DNA of 64,000 nt from Ancistrus triradiatus (Eukaryota; Chordata; Actinopteri; Siluriformes; Loricariidae): NCBI GenBank assembly GCA_025084515.1, contig JAJAGP010000172.1, positions 594,009-658,008 of the forward strand, read 5' to 3'. A program made the translations under genes and the position numbers. A model generated the notes under the pieces. It was given only the letters and a program-made list of their open reading frames with translations, was not told the DNA's origin and did no database searches. Shown piece by piece: positions 11,101-23,480 of the stretch (position 1 is its first letter; each line of letters opens with the position of its first letter).

Positions 11101-12405
11101 AGCAGACGCCCTTATCCAGAGCGACTTACAATTGGTACAGTCTTACAATCCAAGCAATTGTGGGTTAAGGGTCTTGCTCAAGGACCCTACAGTGGCAGCT
11201 TGGCAGAGGTGGGATTTGAACCCTCGACCTTCTGATCCAGAGTCCAGTACCTTAACCACTAGGCTACCAAAGATTGGTAAATTTTTTAATCTTCCTAAAA
11301 TATTAAATTTTTAATGTTCTCATTCCATGTTGAAGTATCTTAGGTCAAACCGTGTCAAGTTAGATCCTGAGAGATTACATTACTCTGACCCATTAGCCAT
11401 CATCTCCATTCAATCTCCACTTGACTGACCGCAACATCATGAAATGAACATTTACAGACACTAAGAAAACCTGAAACATCTATGGGAATTTCATTTAATA
11501 ACTTCAAGAGTTCAAGGTTTTAAACAACCTGAAGACTTTTTTAAACAGAAAATGCATTGGAGTGTTTGGAGAGCCTCTAACAGTTCTCCTGACCATATGA
11601 CCAACAGTGCCTTAACAGTTTTAAACAGTGCCCTCTCATGAGTGACTTTGCCCAAGCAGGTTCTCACCAATAGCTAAAAAGTTATTTATGAGCCCTCCAC
11701 ACATTACTCTAGTACATGCTAGCTATCAGAATATAATGAAAAGAGTACTTTATGGAAAGTCAACAAATCAATGACAATATGATTAATATTTTAAGCATTC
11801 GTAGTTCCAGTGTGATTACCATCGTAGTCACATTACTAAACTCTAATGTTGTTTCACTACTATGATTGACGCAACATTTTCTTAAAGCCTGGACTGTTGA
11901 CACAAATTAGTGATCAAACCAGGGATCTCTGGAGCTGTGCAGTGACCGTGCTAATGCGACTGTGTAAAGCTTTCACTTGGTACATTTTTACTGGAGATTG
12001 TGAGGACAGCCAAAAGCACATAAAGGCATTCCCATATATATTGAGATATATATATTTTTTTCAGTTTATATTTTGCTTATTCTTTATTTAAGTTTTAGTG
12101 GTCAATGCACTTTGTAGTCCTACAGACAGTACAAAAAAAGATAATTAGCTCAGGAACAATTTGAGAGAGTTATTAAGAGAAAGTTTTTGTTTCATTCTAA
12201 ATAATAAAGCTTAGCAATGTCTGATTAGAAGAACAGTGTCCTCTCACTTACCATTACCCAGGCTCTCTCCAGCTCCCATATGTGCCATCGTTCCATTTTT
12301 CATGTCTGCTTGAGGGCCGTCATTGATGGTCATGTTGGCCAAGCCAGATGCCATGTTTGCCTCAGAGTTGTACTGTCCAGAGTTCATCAGGTCCTGCTGC
12401 TCCAT
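6738..12405 (-). CDS. Tau/MAP2/MAP4-type microtubule-associated protein, 5' coding part (three exons)
   Basis: Gene-level entry for the minus-strand coding exons 12252-12405, 9383-9406 and 6738-8195, about 545 codons so far. What shows it: all three exons have AG acceptors and GT donors and join in one frame (phase 1 at every junction). The product is long, acidic and low-complexity with many Ser-Pro sites, then turns Lys/Pro/Ala-rich near its end (PAPKSTKKLEKAPSK), as in the projection and proline-rich regions of tau-family proteins. The N-terminus MEQQDLMNSGQYNSE with LANMTIND fits fish tau better than MAP2 or MAP4 as far as I can recall them; this is inference. Such proteins bind and stabilise microtubules in neurons through C-terminal repeats, which are not in these exons and should lie to the left or outside the window. 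No frame lesions were seen. Confidence 0.6.
8196..9382 (-). other. Intron between micro-exon and large exon
   Basis: AT-rich non-coding DNA. Open frames at 8342-8710 and 8789-9052 have no family likeness or splice support. Confidence 0.45.
9383..9406 (-). CDS. Tau-like gene, 24-base micro-exon
   Basis: On the minus strand a 24-base block lies between acceptor ATACCCAG and donor GTGAGG. Read in phase 1 after the start exon it gives AAQGTPGA and runs straight into EDLTPEG of the next exon. Its length is a multiple of three with phase 1 on both sides, as expected of an optional cassette. The peptide loosely recalls the Ala/Gln/Pro-rich junction before the exon-4 region of mammalian tau (family comparison from memory). 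Inference from splice signals alone; no transcript was available. Confidence 0.55.
9617..10104 (-). pseudogene. Truncated Tc1-like transposon with C-terminal transposase relic
   Basis: It begins at a TA followed by cagttgtgatcaaatttatt, a Tc1-type end. On the minus strand it encodes the C-terminal part of a DDE transposase (WPSQSPDLNPIENLWWDLKK with the catalytic D and E region, ending VITGKGCCTKY). It stops abruptly near 10104, where an unrelated transposase relic on the plus strand begins. No right end. Confidence 0.7.
10105..10751 (+). pseudogene. 5'-truncated second Tc1/mariner-type transposase relic
   Basis: Plus-strand fragments of a different DDE transposase: LPPGIFQQDNASYHH, then after frame breaks a FSPIEHLWDQLGYQIRHPMS-like block (about 10420-10475), then a terminal QARDGLTRY (about 10585-10610). 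The right end holds a terminal repeat running to gtcaatgagtg next to TA (10752-10753). The 5' half is missing. Confidence 0.6.
10754..11065. other. No gene or repeat recognised
   Basis: AT-rich intron sequence of the tau-like gene. Confidence 0.4.
11069..11272 (-). repeat. tRNA-derived SINE (TAGCCTAGTGG type), near-complete copy
   Basis: On the minus strand it starts ggtagcctagtggttaaggt (A-box-like), then gagggttcaaatcccacc (B box) and ends with the conserved tail gataagggcgtctgctaaatg. It is probably polymerase-III driven and LINE-mobilised. Other copies or pieces lie at 12655, 15650, 36860, 38590, 50905, 51455 and 63968. Confidence 0.75.
11273..12251. other. Intron, no feature recognised
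   Basis: AT-rich, no supported open frame; immediately left of the start-codon exon donor. Confidence 0.45.
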
Positions 12406-12422
12406 TTTGAGGTGTTTTCAGT
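12252..12422 (-). CDS. Tau-like gene, start-codon exon
   Basis: The acceptor TATTCTAG precedes 17 bases of 5' UTR, then ATG at 12405-12403. The exon codes for about 51 residues starting MEQQDLMNSGQYN, rich in Asn, Met and Gly, and ends ...GESLGN with one extra base before a strong GTAAGT donor (intron begins at 12251). The start is chosen because the exon is open only from this ATG and no upstream in-frame ATG exists inside the exon. The phase-1 end matches the micro-exon at 9383-9406 and also the large exon directly, so the micro-exon could be skipped without losing frame. Confidence 0.6.
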
Positions 12423-12654
12423 CTAGAATAAAGAAAATCAGCATATCATATTGTTGCATGTAGACCTCATGCAAGAATAATTCTGAGCTCCAAAATTAGA
12501 TGAGAGCCACTGTAATGGAGAAGCAGTGGATTAGTTCTCATTAGCTGAATTAAGCAAGGTAGCATCTGCTAAACTGTGAAGTATATCATCACATCACCTT
12601 ATTAGACTTAGCAGAGCAAGGTGCATAATAGAGAGGCAGTTTAACCGTGGGACT

Positions 12655-12800
12655 GTGGTAGCCTAGCGGTTAAGGTACTGGCTTATGGACCAGAAGATTT
12701 AGGGTTCAAATCCCACCTCTGTCAATCTGTAACTGTTGGGTCCATGAGGAAGGCCCTAAACCCACAATTGCTTGGGTTTGTAAGTCTCTCTTGATAAGAA
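12655..12800 (+). repeat. tRNA-derived SINE, 3'-truncated copy
   Basis: Plus strand: gtagcctagcggttaaggta (A box), agggttcaaatcccacctct (B box), then the gaaggccctaaacccacaat region and a degraded tail. Confidence 0.7.
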
Positions 12801-12856
12801 ATTTATTCATTCGTTGTAACCAAAGTATGTGCTGAATCCATTATTTAAACATGGAG

Positions 12857-13386
12857 TGTGTTTACATGCTTAATAATCCAGTAACTTCAGAAAAATAGGA
12901 TTTTGTCAGTAATCCGATCAACGAGTTCACCTGCACTTGGGTAATCATATAACGGGAAACTTCCGAGTTTACATGACTCGACTAATAATCGTATTTCTAC
13001 TTAGCAACCAGCAGATAATCTCATAGAAGGATGTGACGTAAACTTCAAATTTTAATGTTACATAATCAAATTCTCAATTTTCCCGGGTTTACTCTGTGCT
13101 TCAGGTTCTCCACAAAGTGCTGCCTTTAATTCCTGGGTTGCCAGATCCCATGAGAAAAAAAAACCCACAAGTCAGTGTGTGCATGCGCAGACTGAGAAAG
13201 CCTACTGAAAATAGGTAACTGGAATACATGCTGTAAGAAATCTGATTACTGAGCTAAAATCCAGCTCTCTTTATCAGATTTCTTAGTCTGATTTCAAGAG
13301 TGGAGTATGCTGTTTACATGACCCCTTGAATAATCAGATAAATACTGAACTCTGACTATGATCGGATCAAAAAGTGCATGTAAAGT
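12857..13386. mobile_element. Possible MITE with GTTTACATGC / GCATGTAAA ends
   Basis: The left end gtgtttacatgcttaataat and right end aaaaagtgcatgtaaag are inverted. Both arms hold aatccgatc / gatcggat and taatcagat / atctgatta motifs, as in a fold-back element. It has no coding capacity, and its edges are approximate. Confidence 0.45.
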
Positions 13387-13585
13387 TTTAAAAAGGTTAA
13401 TTGCTTTCTGGATGAGAGAGAGAAGATCCCATATAGTGAACAAACTTAGCTTAGGGAACAAAGGCTTGAATTCTTCCCACACACAAACTCTGAAAGCACA
13501 TGGCTTCAACTGCTTCAGACAAGGGGTTTAAATAGCTGAGGATGTGTTTATAGAAAGCAGGACAGGTGAGCGGATCTGATCTACT

Positions 13586-13685
13586 NNNNNNNNNNNNNNN
13601 NNNNNNNNNNNNNNNNNNNNNNNNNNNNNNNNNNNNNNNNNNNNNNNNNNNNNNNNNNNNNNNNNNNNNNNNNNNNNNNNNNNNN
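13586..13685. other. Assembly gap, exactly 100 N
   Basis: A run of 100 unknown bases, the customary size for a scaffold gap of unknown length. It lies in the first large intron of the tau-like gene. Open frames drawn across it are meaningless. Confidence 0.95.
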
Positions 13686-15010
13686 CTTAAAAACAGTTAT
13701 GAAACTGGTAAGTGGACTGAGGGGAAAGTACTGGAGCATAAGCCTCAATTGCTTGGATTGTGTAATGCAACTTTGCACGGGTTGTACATCAATTTAGATA
13801 AAAGCATCTACCGAAGGCTTAAGTGAACTAATGTAAAACTTTTCTGTTGCATTATGGATGACGAAAACAGCAACTCAGTGGCCCATTTAAGAAACTTGAC
13901 TTGACTAGATGATGGAATAAGTGGATTAGATGACGGAGCCTCTAATGTAATACACAATGGAAAGGCAAGTTTTTTTCAGTATTTTTAAAATGAAAATAAT
14001 CCCTATTATCATACAATATACTTGAAAATAGTCAGCATTTTTACCATCTCTAATACGGTAGCAGTGTGGTCTGATAACTACACATAGATAATACTTTGTG
14101 CAACAGTTTTAGGCCACCATTAGATTAGATATACCATTGTTTTATCAATGGTATATTGGCCATATGTACTTATTTTTCAGTCTATTTGATAGAATACAAC
14201 CAGAAAATACAGGAAATGTATATGCAGTATTAAAAAACTGAAAAGAAATAAATACAAACAACAGCTTACATAGGTTACTGTGGCTACTGTGACCTACCCT
14301 TACACTTGAGCAATAGCAGCATCTGGCAGCTTCAACAGGATGCCAAGTTGACTCTTCTATAGTCTGAAGAAGCTTGATCAGGAATGGTCTTTTTGGAAGA
14401 GCAGCAGCCAAGAAACCACTTTTTCACAGGGTGAAAATTGCTAAAATATGCTAAAGCTCCCAATGATTGGAATGAAGATCAGTGGAACCCTAGATTATTG
14501 AGTGACAAATGCAAGTTAAAATGCATTTGTCAAATTCCATAAAAGTCAAATTCCTAAAAAGTATTTAGCATAAAAATACAGGAAACTTTCCAAAGGGAAA
14601 GAAATGTAGGGAGCCTTGGATGATTGTCTAATAAGTGAGTGCAGAAAAGCAGCAGATAAGTAATTACAAATCTAATACAAATTACTAATCAATACAAAAT
14701 GATGGATCAGCATTGACCAAAGTGGAACCACAAACCATCAACACTCTATGAAGCCATTATATCACATTAGGCCGACAAGCTTTGGTTTAGCAGAAGCTTA
14801 AAACCTATTTAAAGAATAAATAATTAAAATGAATCACGTTCTGTGGCTCTTATTGACTCATTGATACAATCCTCCTACTTGCATACGTACATGAGATAAA
14901 TGAGCTGTAGATATTCAGTTGAACGCTCAGATTCAGAAGATTCTTAGCTTATGTATTTCTCATACATGACGATATCTCTCTTACACACGTATAGTTTACG
15001 TTTATTCATT
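13686..15010. other. No gene recognised
   Basis: AT-rich intron. A degraded SINE piece may be present around 13740-13830 (agcctcaattgcttggattg, aaaagcatctaccgaaggct). Confidence 0.4.
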
Positions 15011-15014
15011 TATT

Positions 15015-15245
15015 TAACGTTGCTAACGTTGTTCAGCGACACACACAATTGAAACACATGACAAGTCACATGTAATTTAACATGCATGTCTTTGGACTGT
15101 GGGAGGAAACCGGAGCACAGGGACATGGGGAAGACATGCAGACCCAGACCCAGGGATTGAACCCAAGAGCCGCTCCACCCTGGGATTGAACCCAGGACCT
15201 TCTTGCTGCGAGACGGCGATGCTACCCACCGAGCCACCGTGACGG
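15015..15245 (-). repeat. DANA-like tRNA-derived SINE
   Basis: On the minus strand: gccgtcacggtggctcggtg (A-box region), tcctgggttcaatcccaggg (B box), then the body cctgtgctccggtttcctcc and cacagtccaaagacatgcat. The B-box block is partly duplicated inside this copy. Confidence 0.75.
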
Positions 15246-15574
15246 CCCTCTTACACACAACAGTGAGTGAGTGATTTACAGTTCTAATGGGGTTACAGGG
15301 ATTACCCCTTCGCCACCAAAGGTTGATGGTGGCAGAGGTGTTAACTGGATGTTATTTGTGTTATTATCATGAGACAATATTGCATTGGCTGAAGATGATT
15401 TAAAAATGAACACAATTAAAGTAAATACAGCACAGGTCCATTGCCAAGAATGTATGCAATATTCTATGAATACTCAAATGATTTTGATTCCACTGGTATC
15501 TCCAGCTAACCTGCTATCTGTGATCAAGGTCCAAGAAAACAGAGTTCATGTAGTATCTAGAGTGATGCCTGAAA

Positions 15575-15640
15575 GTTTGTGAACACTTCAGAACTTTCCA
15601 TATTTCTGCCTAAATATTGTCAGTTTTTCTGTTGTATTTC
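15575..15640 (+). mobile_element. Tc1-like terminal fragment (GTGGTGCTTGAAAG family)
   Basis: gaaagtttgtgaacacttca and tttccatatttctgcctaaa match the terminal repeat of the 36506-38175 element. Only the end survives. Confidence 0.5.
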
Positions 15641-15644
15641 TGTT

Positions 15645-15812
15645 ATAAGGACTATAGTGGTTAAGGCACCTCCAAATCCCACCTATGCCAAGCTGCCACT
15701 GTCCAAGCTGTTCTTGAGTAAGGCCCTTAATTCACAATTGTAAGATTGTAAGTCGCTCTGGATAAGGGCATCTGCTAAGTGACATAAGTGTAAATGTAAA
15801 TGTTATAACGCT
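15645..15812 (+). repeat. tRNA-derived SINE, internally deleted
   Basis: tatagtggttaaggcacctc followed by caaatcccacctatgccaag, and the tail taagtcgctctggataaggg then catctgctaagtgacataag. The stretch between the A and B boxes is shortened. Confidence 0.65.
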
Positions 15813-18800
15813 ATTGTATTAAATTATCTATCAAAGTCTGATCTTCAAAACACATGGATATTTCTGAGGACCTCTGAAAAAAAGAGTTGTTGATGTTTAT
15901 CAGCTGGAAAAGGTTACACAATAGCCTCTAAAATGTTTGGATTCCATCTACAGTCAGACATATTTTGTATTGAATAAATACATACACCTTGGGGTAAAAT
16001 GCTACCAAATGAGAAAAGACAAGAAATATTTTTATTACATTATCATGATAGATATAATGGTATCAAGACATGATACAATGTGACCCAGCTTCCATCGTCA
16101 TACTGGTGTAGATGAGTGAGTGTGGTGTGTATGTATGTAATGTTACCCTTGTCCTTGCTATACTTGTGAGGACCAAATGTCCTTACAATGATATGAAAAC
16201 CTAGAATTTTGACTAACGAGGACCATTTTTTCCAGTCCTCACTTCTTTAACTGCGTTTTTTTAAAACTAAAATTAACAACTTTTAGCCTTCATTAGATGC
16301 AGCAGTCCTTCATTGTCATTCGTTATCAATGGAGAGTCCTCACAAGTAATAGTCAAGACAACCGTTCGTGGTGTGGTGTGTATCATCCCCCACTGACAGG
16401 ACTACTAGATGGCTGAATTGTTTTTCTGACCTAGTTTCTATGCGCAGATAAGGACTGTCGAGTGTAACATCACTTTTCACTGCTTATCCTACTGACTTTA
16501 CAATTTTCTCTATACTTTTTCTTGGTGTGTCTCTCACCCTCTGGCTTTCTCTCTTTTTTCTCTCGCACTTCGCTCTCTCCTGCTGTGACTCTTGGACTAT
16601 CAGTTGCAACCTCTAATGAGTTAAATGCAGGCATGAGCGGCTTGTGCTATCTTCCCACACTGATTCCCAATTCCCATCATGCACCGCTCCATCCTTAAAC
16701 TACAGGAGCCAATTCAAGCGCACTGCAACAGCTATAAAACCCAAGAAAATGATATTGTCCTCCATACAGGCCAAAGCAAATACCAGGTGCAAACCTCTCA
16801 CTATAACAACAGCACAACCATGCTAAGGTCCTAAAGCTTCTGTTGATATAAACTAACACAATATATAAAGATATATAACTATATAACCATACATTAATCC
16901 TGGAATGGTTAGGGGTTAATGTTTCTTGTTAGGGGACCCAGCACTGGTAGACTTTCGATTGCATCTCCCATCAACCCCGACTATTTATGGGTCTTAAATC
17001 CCTATAAACCTTATTATAAAGGATTTATTTTCAATGTATCTGATATTAAAGATCCAAACCTCAAGCTAAGGGATTCAAAAGTTGTTTCTAAAACAATCGT
17101 TTCATTTTAATGTATAAAACAGATTTTGAAGTGTTAGTCAGGGTTTAATGTTGATAAGGAGAGTAACATGTGTTGGCTGTATTTAAAGCTAACCTCATTT
17201 ACAGTGTGGGTTTGACATTGCAGTGTGTGTTCTCCCACTGATAAATGTGTCCTTGGCCTCTCGGTATGAATGTGTGGCGTGTGGTGTTTCCTCCATCTGC
17301 TTCTGCCGCTGAAACCAACCCAAACACTCAGCATGCTAACACATCAAACCTTGATACAGAGAAGTTTGAAATGATCTATGCCATACGCATGCCAATAATC
17401 TGATATGCAAATTATTATAATCAATTGCTACTTACAAATACCACTCCTCCTTATCAATGGGGGGCAGATCTATATACATTATCATTTGAAAATAACAATT
17501 GCTGTCGATGGAATGGCTTTATTTTGGCCAAATTTACATGTAGAAGTGTCGTAGCACATCTAAATCTCAAACAATCGCAACCAAAAGATATTCCATGCAT
17601 ATCTGTAATTATTTCTGAATTGCAGTCTTGTGCAAAATTTTGGGCAACCCTTGTAAAATTACATTATAATCATCAAAGACTTTCCAAATGAAAAAAGGTT
17701 AACAACTTTTGTAGGGAAATGTAACATTATTTTGCATAGCTACTTTAATAGCTATATTTTAAAACATCTTAAAAAAGTATTAACTCAAATCCATCTGGTG
17801 TGCAAGTTGGATAGCTGACCCAACATGAAAATATCTTTGCATAGATAAACACTAAAAAACTGCTACATTGAACCCAAACTATCTGTAGAAGAGAAACTTT
17901 CTGATTACTAGGTGGTTGCTGAAATCAGAAGTTCAGCTCGATCAGAAGGGATGAAGACACGGGAAGAGGAACAAAGGGAAACTGTAGGCACATACACAAA
18001 CTGAAGCAAACAAACAAACAAAACATACAAACCAAGAAAAAAAAACCCAAATTCACATCAGTCCAACGCAGTCCAACGTAGGCAATTTGGTACAAGAAGT
18101 GAACTTGTGTAGAGACATTAAGACAGAGCCCTTGCAAAGAATAAGTGGAGATGTGTGCAATGTCATCATGTAGTATAAAAAGAATAAACTAAGATGGGCT
18201 GGGCAAGTGGTAAGGTTCACAGGTGGACTCCTGCAGTTGTGGAGACATACCCAAGATGGGTGGATAAGATAGCAGGATGATTTGAGATAACATGGAAAAT
18301 TTGAAAGAAAAAGTAAGGAATGGAAGGAGTGTTATGACCAGCAACACCGAAAAAGTGTCTGAGGATCGATGAAAGTGCTTCTTTAAGCTAAAAATGACTA
18401 AATAATGTCTACCAAACATTGTAGAGGGCTGGCTGAGTGGCTGCAGACTCACTCAGATCAGGCTTACTAATGTGGAAATCACATTTCTCTTGGTTTTGAT
18501 CCACAGAAATATTGAGGGGATTATTTTCTCGAGTTGGTGCAAGAACAAACACTAAAGCCAGTTTAGAAACTCATACGAGCTCATCTGTAAGCTCTTGTTT
18601 GACTGGACTCTGAAACATGAGGCAGAATAGAGAAATCCCAAATGAAATGAAACAAATGTGTGTCGGCCTTCCATAATCTGAATCTCTACTGTACTTAAAA
18701 AGTTGAAAACAAATCAGACCTGTAATTACTCTGCCTAGAAGAACAGAGTGCATTTTGTGCCCCCACACAGTCTAAAGGATGATTAGAGAGAACAATCAGT

Positions 18801-19190
18801 TATCAAAGGATCACAGCTGGAAGATCTCCGGGTCAAGCAGGTCTCCACATCTGCAATTAGATGCAAGCTTAACAGCAACAAACTATTTGGAGGGCAAAGA
18901 AGAGGAAAGCTTTTTCTTTCATCTAATTTTTTTCTGGCTATTTATTCGGACAACAGTAAATGAATTCAAGCTTGTGTATAATGATGGTATCTTCAACAAT
19001 AAATGTCTTTCTTGGACGGTGAAAATGCAACCTTATTTTATTCTCCCTTTGCTTTCACAGACCAATCACTGATCAGTATTTATTTAACACCACCTCAGCA
19101 TCAATGGCTGTTTGTGACAGGAGCAAGGTTACAGCAATACTATTTAAAATGAATAAATACATTCTGTTGCAGCTTATACTGTCCATTCAC
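15813..19190. other. No gene recognised (intron of the tau-like gene)
   Basis: About 3.4 kb of AT-rich sequence. Open frames of 60-90 codons lack splice sites and family likeness. A segment near 16140-16400 (cttgtgaggaccaaatgtcc, repeated gaggacc/ggtcctc motifs) looks repetitive but could not be assigned. Confidence 0.4.
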
Positions 19191-19214
19191 ATGGCTGTGT
19201 ATTGCTTTTTAAGG

Positions 19215-19310
19215 AAAAAGCAAAAATGTCAAGTCAGCTTTATTTCTATAGCGATATTTACAACAGAGCATTGTCTCAAAGAATCTTTACAATTTTAGAT
19301 TGTCTATTAG
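19215..19310 (+). repeat. Fragment of GTCAAGTCA..TTTATTTATA interspersed repeat
   Basis: aatgtcaagtcagctttatt and agagcattgtctcaaagaat match the start of the longer copy at 35885-36110. Confidence 0.5.
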
Positions 19311-19400
19311 ATTTTATTTAAAAGGCCAATCCCAAATTGACCAATTTTTCGCCGCAAAACAGTTTGCATCAGATGGTGAAATTATTTATTTATTTAAAGT

Positions 19401-20045
19401 AGGGGTGCAACGATACAGAAATTCCAAAATATGATGATACGCATTGCTCTTTTTGCTCTACAATACGATACATTTTCCATATAAAATGAAGAAAGAAATT
19501 TTATTTTAATTCCCTATTTAATGTAGAGATCAAGGAGGCCAATACATCTTCGAAATGACTTGCTTTGCTGGAGTTAAAAAAAAAATCACCAAAGAGCTCT
19601 GCCACTGCTGATTTCTTTTTTAAAGAGCATGGTCCAGGCACCTCAGGGTCCATACTCTCTTCTGAAGGATTTGCCTCCATATTCTCTCTCTTGGGGTTTC
19701 TAATTCCTCACATTAACAAAAACAGCACCAAGCTTACCTGTTTCTGATGCTGCCCGATGCTTAAAATCTCTGTGGTGAGAATTTTCTTACTTACAGTATC
19801 TAGATGGAACACAGAATCTATTACACAATCTGCCGCTAGATGTCGCTGTTGGTCTAGAACTGCAGCTGGCTCTACTGCTATGCAGATGATTGCATCTCAG
19901 TAGCGCTGGTGGATGAACGGCTTAGTAAATTTATTTATTTATTTATTTTTATAAAGTCTTAATGTAAACGATTCACAGCTCGTATCGTATCTAAACCCCT
20001 GTATCAAATTTTTTTTATTACTATGTGTACCATGACACCGCTCCT
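19401..20045. mobile_element. hAT-like MITE (AGGGGTGCAACGATAC end)
   Basis: The left end aggggtgcaacgatacagaa and right end gtaccatgacaccgctccta are imperfect inverted repeats of the type seen in hAT elements. The interior is AT-rich with ttta runs and no transposase. Target duplication not clear. Confidence 0.5.
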
Positions 20046-20831
20046 ATACAGAAATAATTATAATCCTCACTGTTAAATATCTGGATCTGGGAAATTGTGG
20101 ATATTCTTCCTTCAACCCTGGGAACCTTGTTGAGATAAGAGGCATGTTAGACTACATTAAGCAGCAGCAGATTTAAAATGAAAATCTGGTTACCTCTGCC
20201 AAGAGGCTCCAGCTGGGTCTAGCAAGGCAATGATCCAAAATACAGTATGTCATTATATATGGAATTTTTCATAACACAATTCAGAAGCTAACTGGGTTTT
20301 GAGAGTGATGGTCCCAGAATTTGCAGTTCGTTATAAAATATACACTGAAAAAAGTCCAGCTCAAATACCACTCCTGCCTGTTCTCTGCAGGCTTGACATG
20401 ATGACACTGAACACTTTCATTAAAAGTCTGAATTGTGTAACTCGTGTCTGCAAGCTCTGGGATTGGGATTAAGGCATTTTTGTGTGGCTGCAAAGTACAC
20501 CTAAAGAGCTCAGTCCCTGAAAGCACAAAAATATAACTGAGCCACCAGAATGCAGCCTGTGTGCCTGAAATGTTATTTGGCCCTACAATCAGTTTAGCTT
20601 TACGAGCATATCACAGTACAACCAGCCTTGGAAACCACACACACTCGTGTTTAGTCTTTGAAACAGATGCTCTTATGAACAGACTTCCTGTAATTAGTAT
20701 TGGGTGCAGAGGTTTGGCTGGTCTGGTGGCCCACATATAAAGTATAAAATCCATACTAGTATCAAAAAGGTTCTGTCCCTATGCATTAACAATCAAAATC
20801 ATCAGAATTACTGACAACTCTTTGTTTCAGA
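20046..20831. other. No gene or repeat recognised
   Basis: Intron sequence of the tau-like gene. Confidence 0.4.
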
Positions 20832-20833
20832 TA

Positions 20834-22404
20834 CAGTGGGGCAAAAAAGTATTTAGTCAGCCACTGACTGTGCAAGTTCTCCTACTTAGAAAGATGAGAG
20901 AGGTCTGTAATTTTCATCAAAGGTACACTTCAGCTATGACGAGGACAAAAATGAGAAAAAAATCTAGGAAATCACATTGTAGGATTTTTAAAGAATTTAA
21001 TTGTAAATTATGGTGGACAATAAGTATTTCGTCAATAAATTTGGTTCAACTCAATACTGTGTAACATAACCTTTGTTGTCAATGACAGAGGTCAAACGTT
21101 TCCTGTAAGTCCTTCAGCAGGTTTGCACACACTGTAGTTGGTATTTTGGCCCATTCCTCCATGCTGATGTCCTCTAGAGCAGTGATGATTTTGGGGCAAC
21201 ATGGACCTTCAACTCCCTCCACAAATTTTCTACGGGGTTGAAGTCTGGAGACTGGCTAGGCCACTCCAGGACCTTAAAATGCTTTTTACGGAGCCACTCC
21301 TTCGTTTCCCGAGCGGTGTGTTTGGGATCATTGTCATGCTGGAAGACCCAGCCACGTTCCATCTTCAATGCTCTCACTGATGGAAGGAGGTTTTGGCTTA
21401 AAATCCCAAGATACATGGCCTCGTTTATTCTCCCTTTAACACGGATCAGTCGTTCTGTCCCCTTTAGAGAAAAACAGCCCCAAAGCCTGAGGTTTCCACC
21501 CCAATGCTTCACAGTAGGTATGGCGCAACTCAGCATTCTTCTTCCTCCAAACACGTTGAATTTGTTGAATTTTTACCAAAAAGTTCTATTTTGGTTTCAT
21601 CTGACCACATGATATTCTCCCAGTCCTCTTCTGGATCATCTATATGCTGTCTGGCAAACTTCAGACGGGCCTGGACATGTACTGGCTTAAGCAGGGGGAC
21701 ACGCCTGGCACTGCAGGATCTGAGTTCCTCTCGGCGTAGTGTGTTACTGATAGTAGCCTTGTTACGTTGGTCCCAGCTCTCTGCAGGTCATTCATCAGGT
21801 CTCTCCGTGTAGTTCTGGGAATTTTACTCATCGTTGTCATGATCATTTTGACCCCATGGGATGAGATCTTGTGTGGAGCCCCAGATCGAGGGAGATTATC
21901 AATGGTCTTGTATGTCTTCCATTTTCTTATAATTGCTGCCACAGTTGATTTATTCACACCAACCTGCTTGCCTATTGTAGTTTCACTCTTCCCAGCCTGG
22001 TGCAGGTCTACAATTTTCTTCCTGGTGTCCTTCAACAGCTCTTTGGTCTTGGCCATGGTTAAGTTTGGAGTCTGACTGTTTGAGGCTGTGGACAGGTTTC
22101 TATTATACAGATAACGAGGTCAAACAGGTGCCATTAATACAGGTAACGAGTGGAGGACAGAAGAGCTTCTTATAGAAGAAGTTACAGGTCTGAGAGCGCC
22201 AGACATCTTGTTTGTTTTTGGGTACCAAATACTTATTTTTCACCATGATTTACAATTAAATTCTTTAAAAATCCTACAATGTGATTTCCTGGATTTTTTT
22301 TCTCATTTTGTCTCTCATAGTTGAAGTGTACCTATGATGAAAATTACAGACCTCTCTCATCTTTCTAAGTAGGAGAACTTGCACAATCAATTTTTGCCCC
22401 ACTG
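20834..22404 (-). mobile_element. Near full-length Tc1-like transposon, inactivated
   Basis: 1571 bases between TA dinucleotides (20832-20833 and 22405-22406), starting cagtggggcaaaaaagtatt and ending ttttgccccactg, with inverted repeats of roughly 200 bases. The minus-strand transposase is broken into open pieces. 21661-22056 holds the N-terminal helix-turn-helix (MAKTKELLKDTRKKIVDLHQ). 21174-21554 holds the catalytic part with HDNDPKHTARETKEWL and SPDFNPVENLW, the DD34E signature residues. Frame breaks between and within the two show it cannot make transposase. A second copy of the family is at 52592-54137. Confidence 0.88.
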
Positions 22405-22569
22405 TACCTTTGCAGCAGAGAGTTGGCTTGGTTATTGAGAGGTTATCAGTATTAGATATCAGTCAGTACGTAAAGCTTTCATTCTTATGGAGAAGTGAGA
22501 AAGCATATCCCTGGTGTGCAGTATCCAAAGAAAAACTCCACTGCATTTAATACCAAATTACTACGTAAC

Positions 22570-23480
22570 AGCGGTTACCTCGGTTTCTCAACACCTTGGA
22601 ACTCGTCAAATTCGGTTCTCGATGCATTTTGAGTAGAAAAAACTCTATCAGTCCTTGTCAGTTGCTTGGTACTCGGCGCACCTCCTTAAACTGAGTCGAG
22701 CCGCCATGACTCATTTCAGCTGAAACCCGATTCACGATTCATGATTCACTATTCAGTACAAAGTGATTCAGATTCACAATAGCCTTGCTCAGTGCAAATC
22801 TCCGCTGAGTTCATAGTGTTTTTACATCTACAGTACTGTATTCTTAGTGCAAAAAAAATCTCCATGAGTTCTAAAAAGGTTAGTTTATAAGAGCCAACTG
22901 AAAGCAAACAGGAATTGAATGCCCCAAAACACAGGTTGCAGTTAGCTTAGCAGCATTCACCAATAGAGTAAGTGTTTTTCTTTGTCACTTTTCACTTTCA
23001 ATCCATTAGGCACTGAATTACATAAGATTTGTCAACACTTTATTATAAAATATGCTTTCTGTTAATGATTTTGGCCAACTGTAGGTTAATGTAAGTCTTT
23101 TAAACATTAACTTATCATTACTTATCATGAGGCTGAATCTCCATCTACAGGCGCCATAATATAACTGCAGTCATTTAAGGTGGACGGGAAAATGCGAATA
23201 AGAGGCCAACTTCAGCCTCGTCTCTGGTATGATACACCACACACTTGTTAAACTCCTCAGTTCATGATCCATTTAACTTATGATGGATTTGTTGAACATA
23301 TCTCTATCATAAATCAAGGAGCACCTGTACAATACAACTCCATTAATGCATATAATGCCTTATACAATGTGGATTTTCTGGGGGTCTGGAACCCATTCAT
23401 TCAATTTACATTATTTCTTATTGGAAACATTTGCTCAGTACTTGTCATTTTCGGTTTTTTGGTAAGCCAAACAAACTCTA
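22570..23480. mobile_element. CAGTGGTACCTCGG-family element, copy 2 (reverse orientation)
   Basis: It starts cggttacctcggtttctcaa, contains tcggttctcgatgcattttg and caagattt-type interior, and ends near ttgctcagtacttgtcattt. It shares the interior catgatccatttaacttatg with the 4949 and 42230 copies. The ends are degraded. Confidence 0.6.

Noticed and set aside
13566..13826. Open frame crossing the N gap
   Set aside because: Unknown bases are read as coding; no real sequence supports it.
14145..14411. 88-codon minus-strand open frame in the intron
   Set aside because: No splice sites, no family likeness, AT-rich surroundings.
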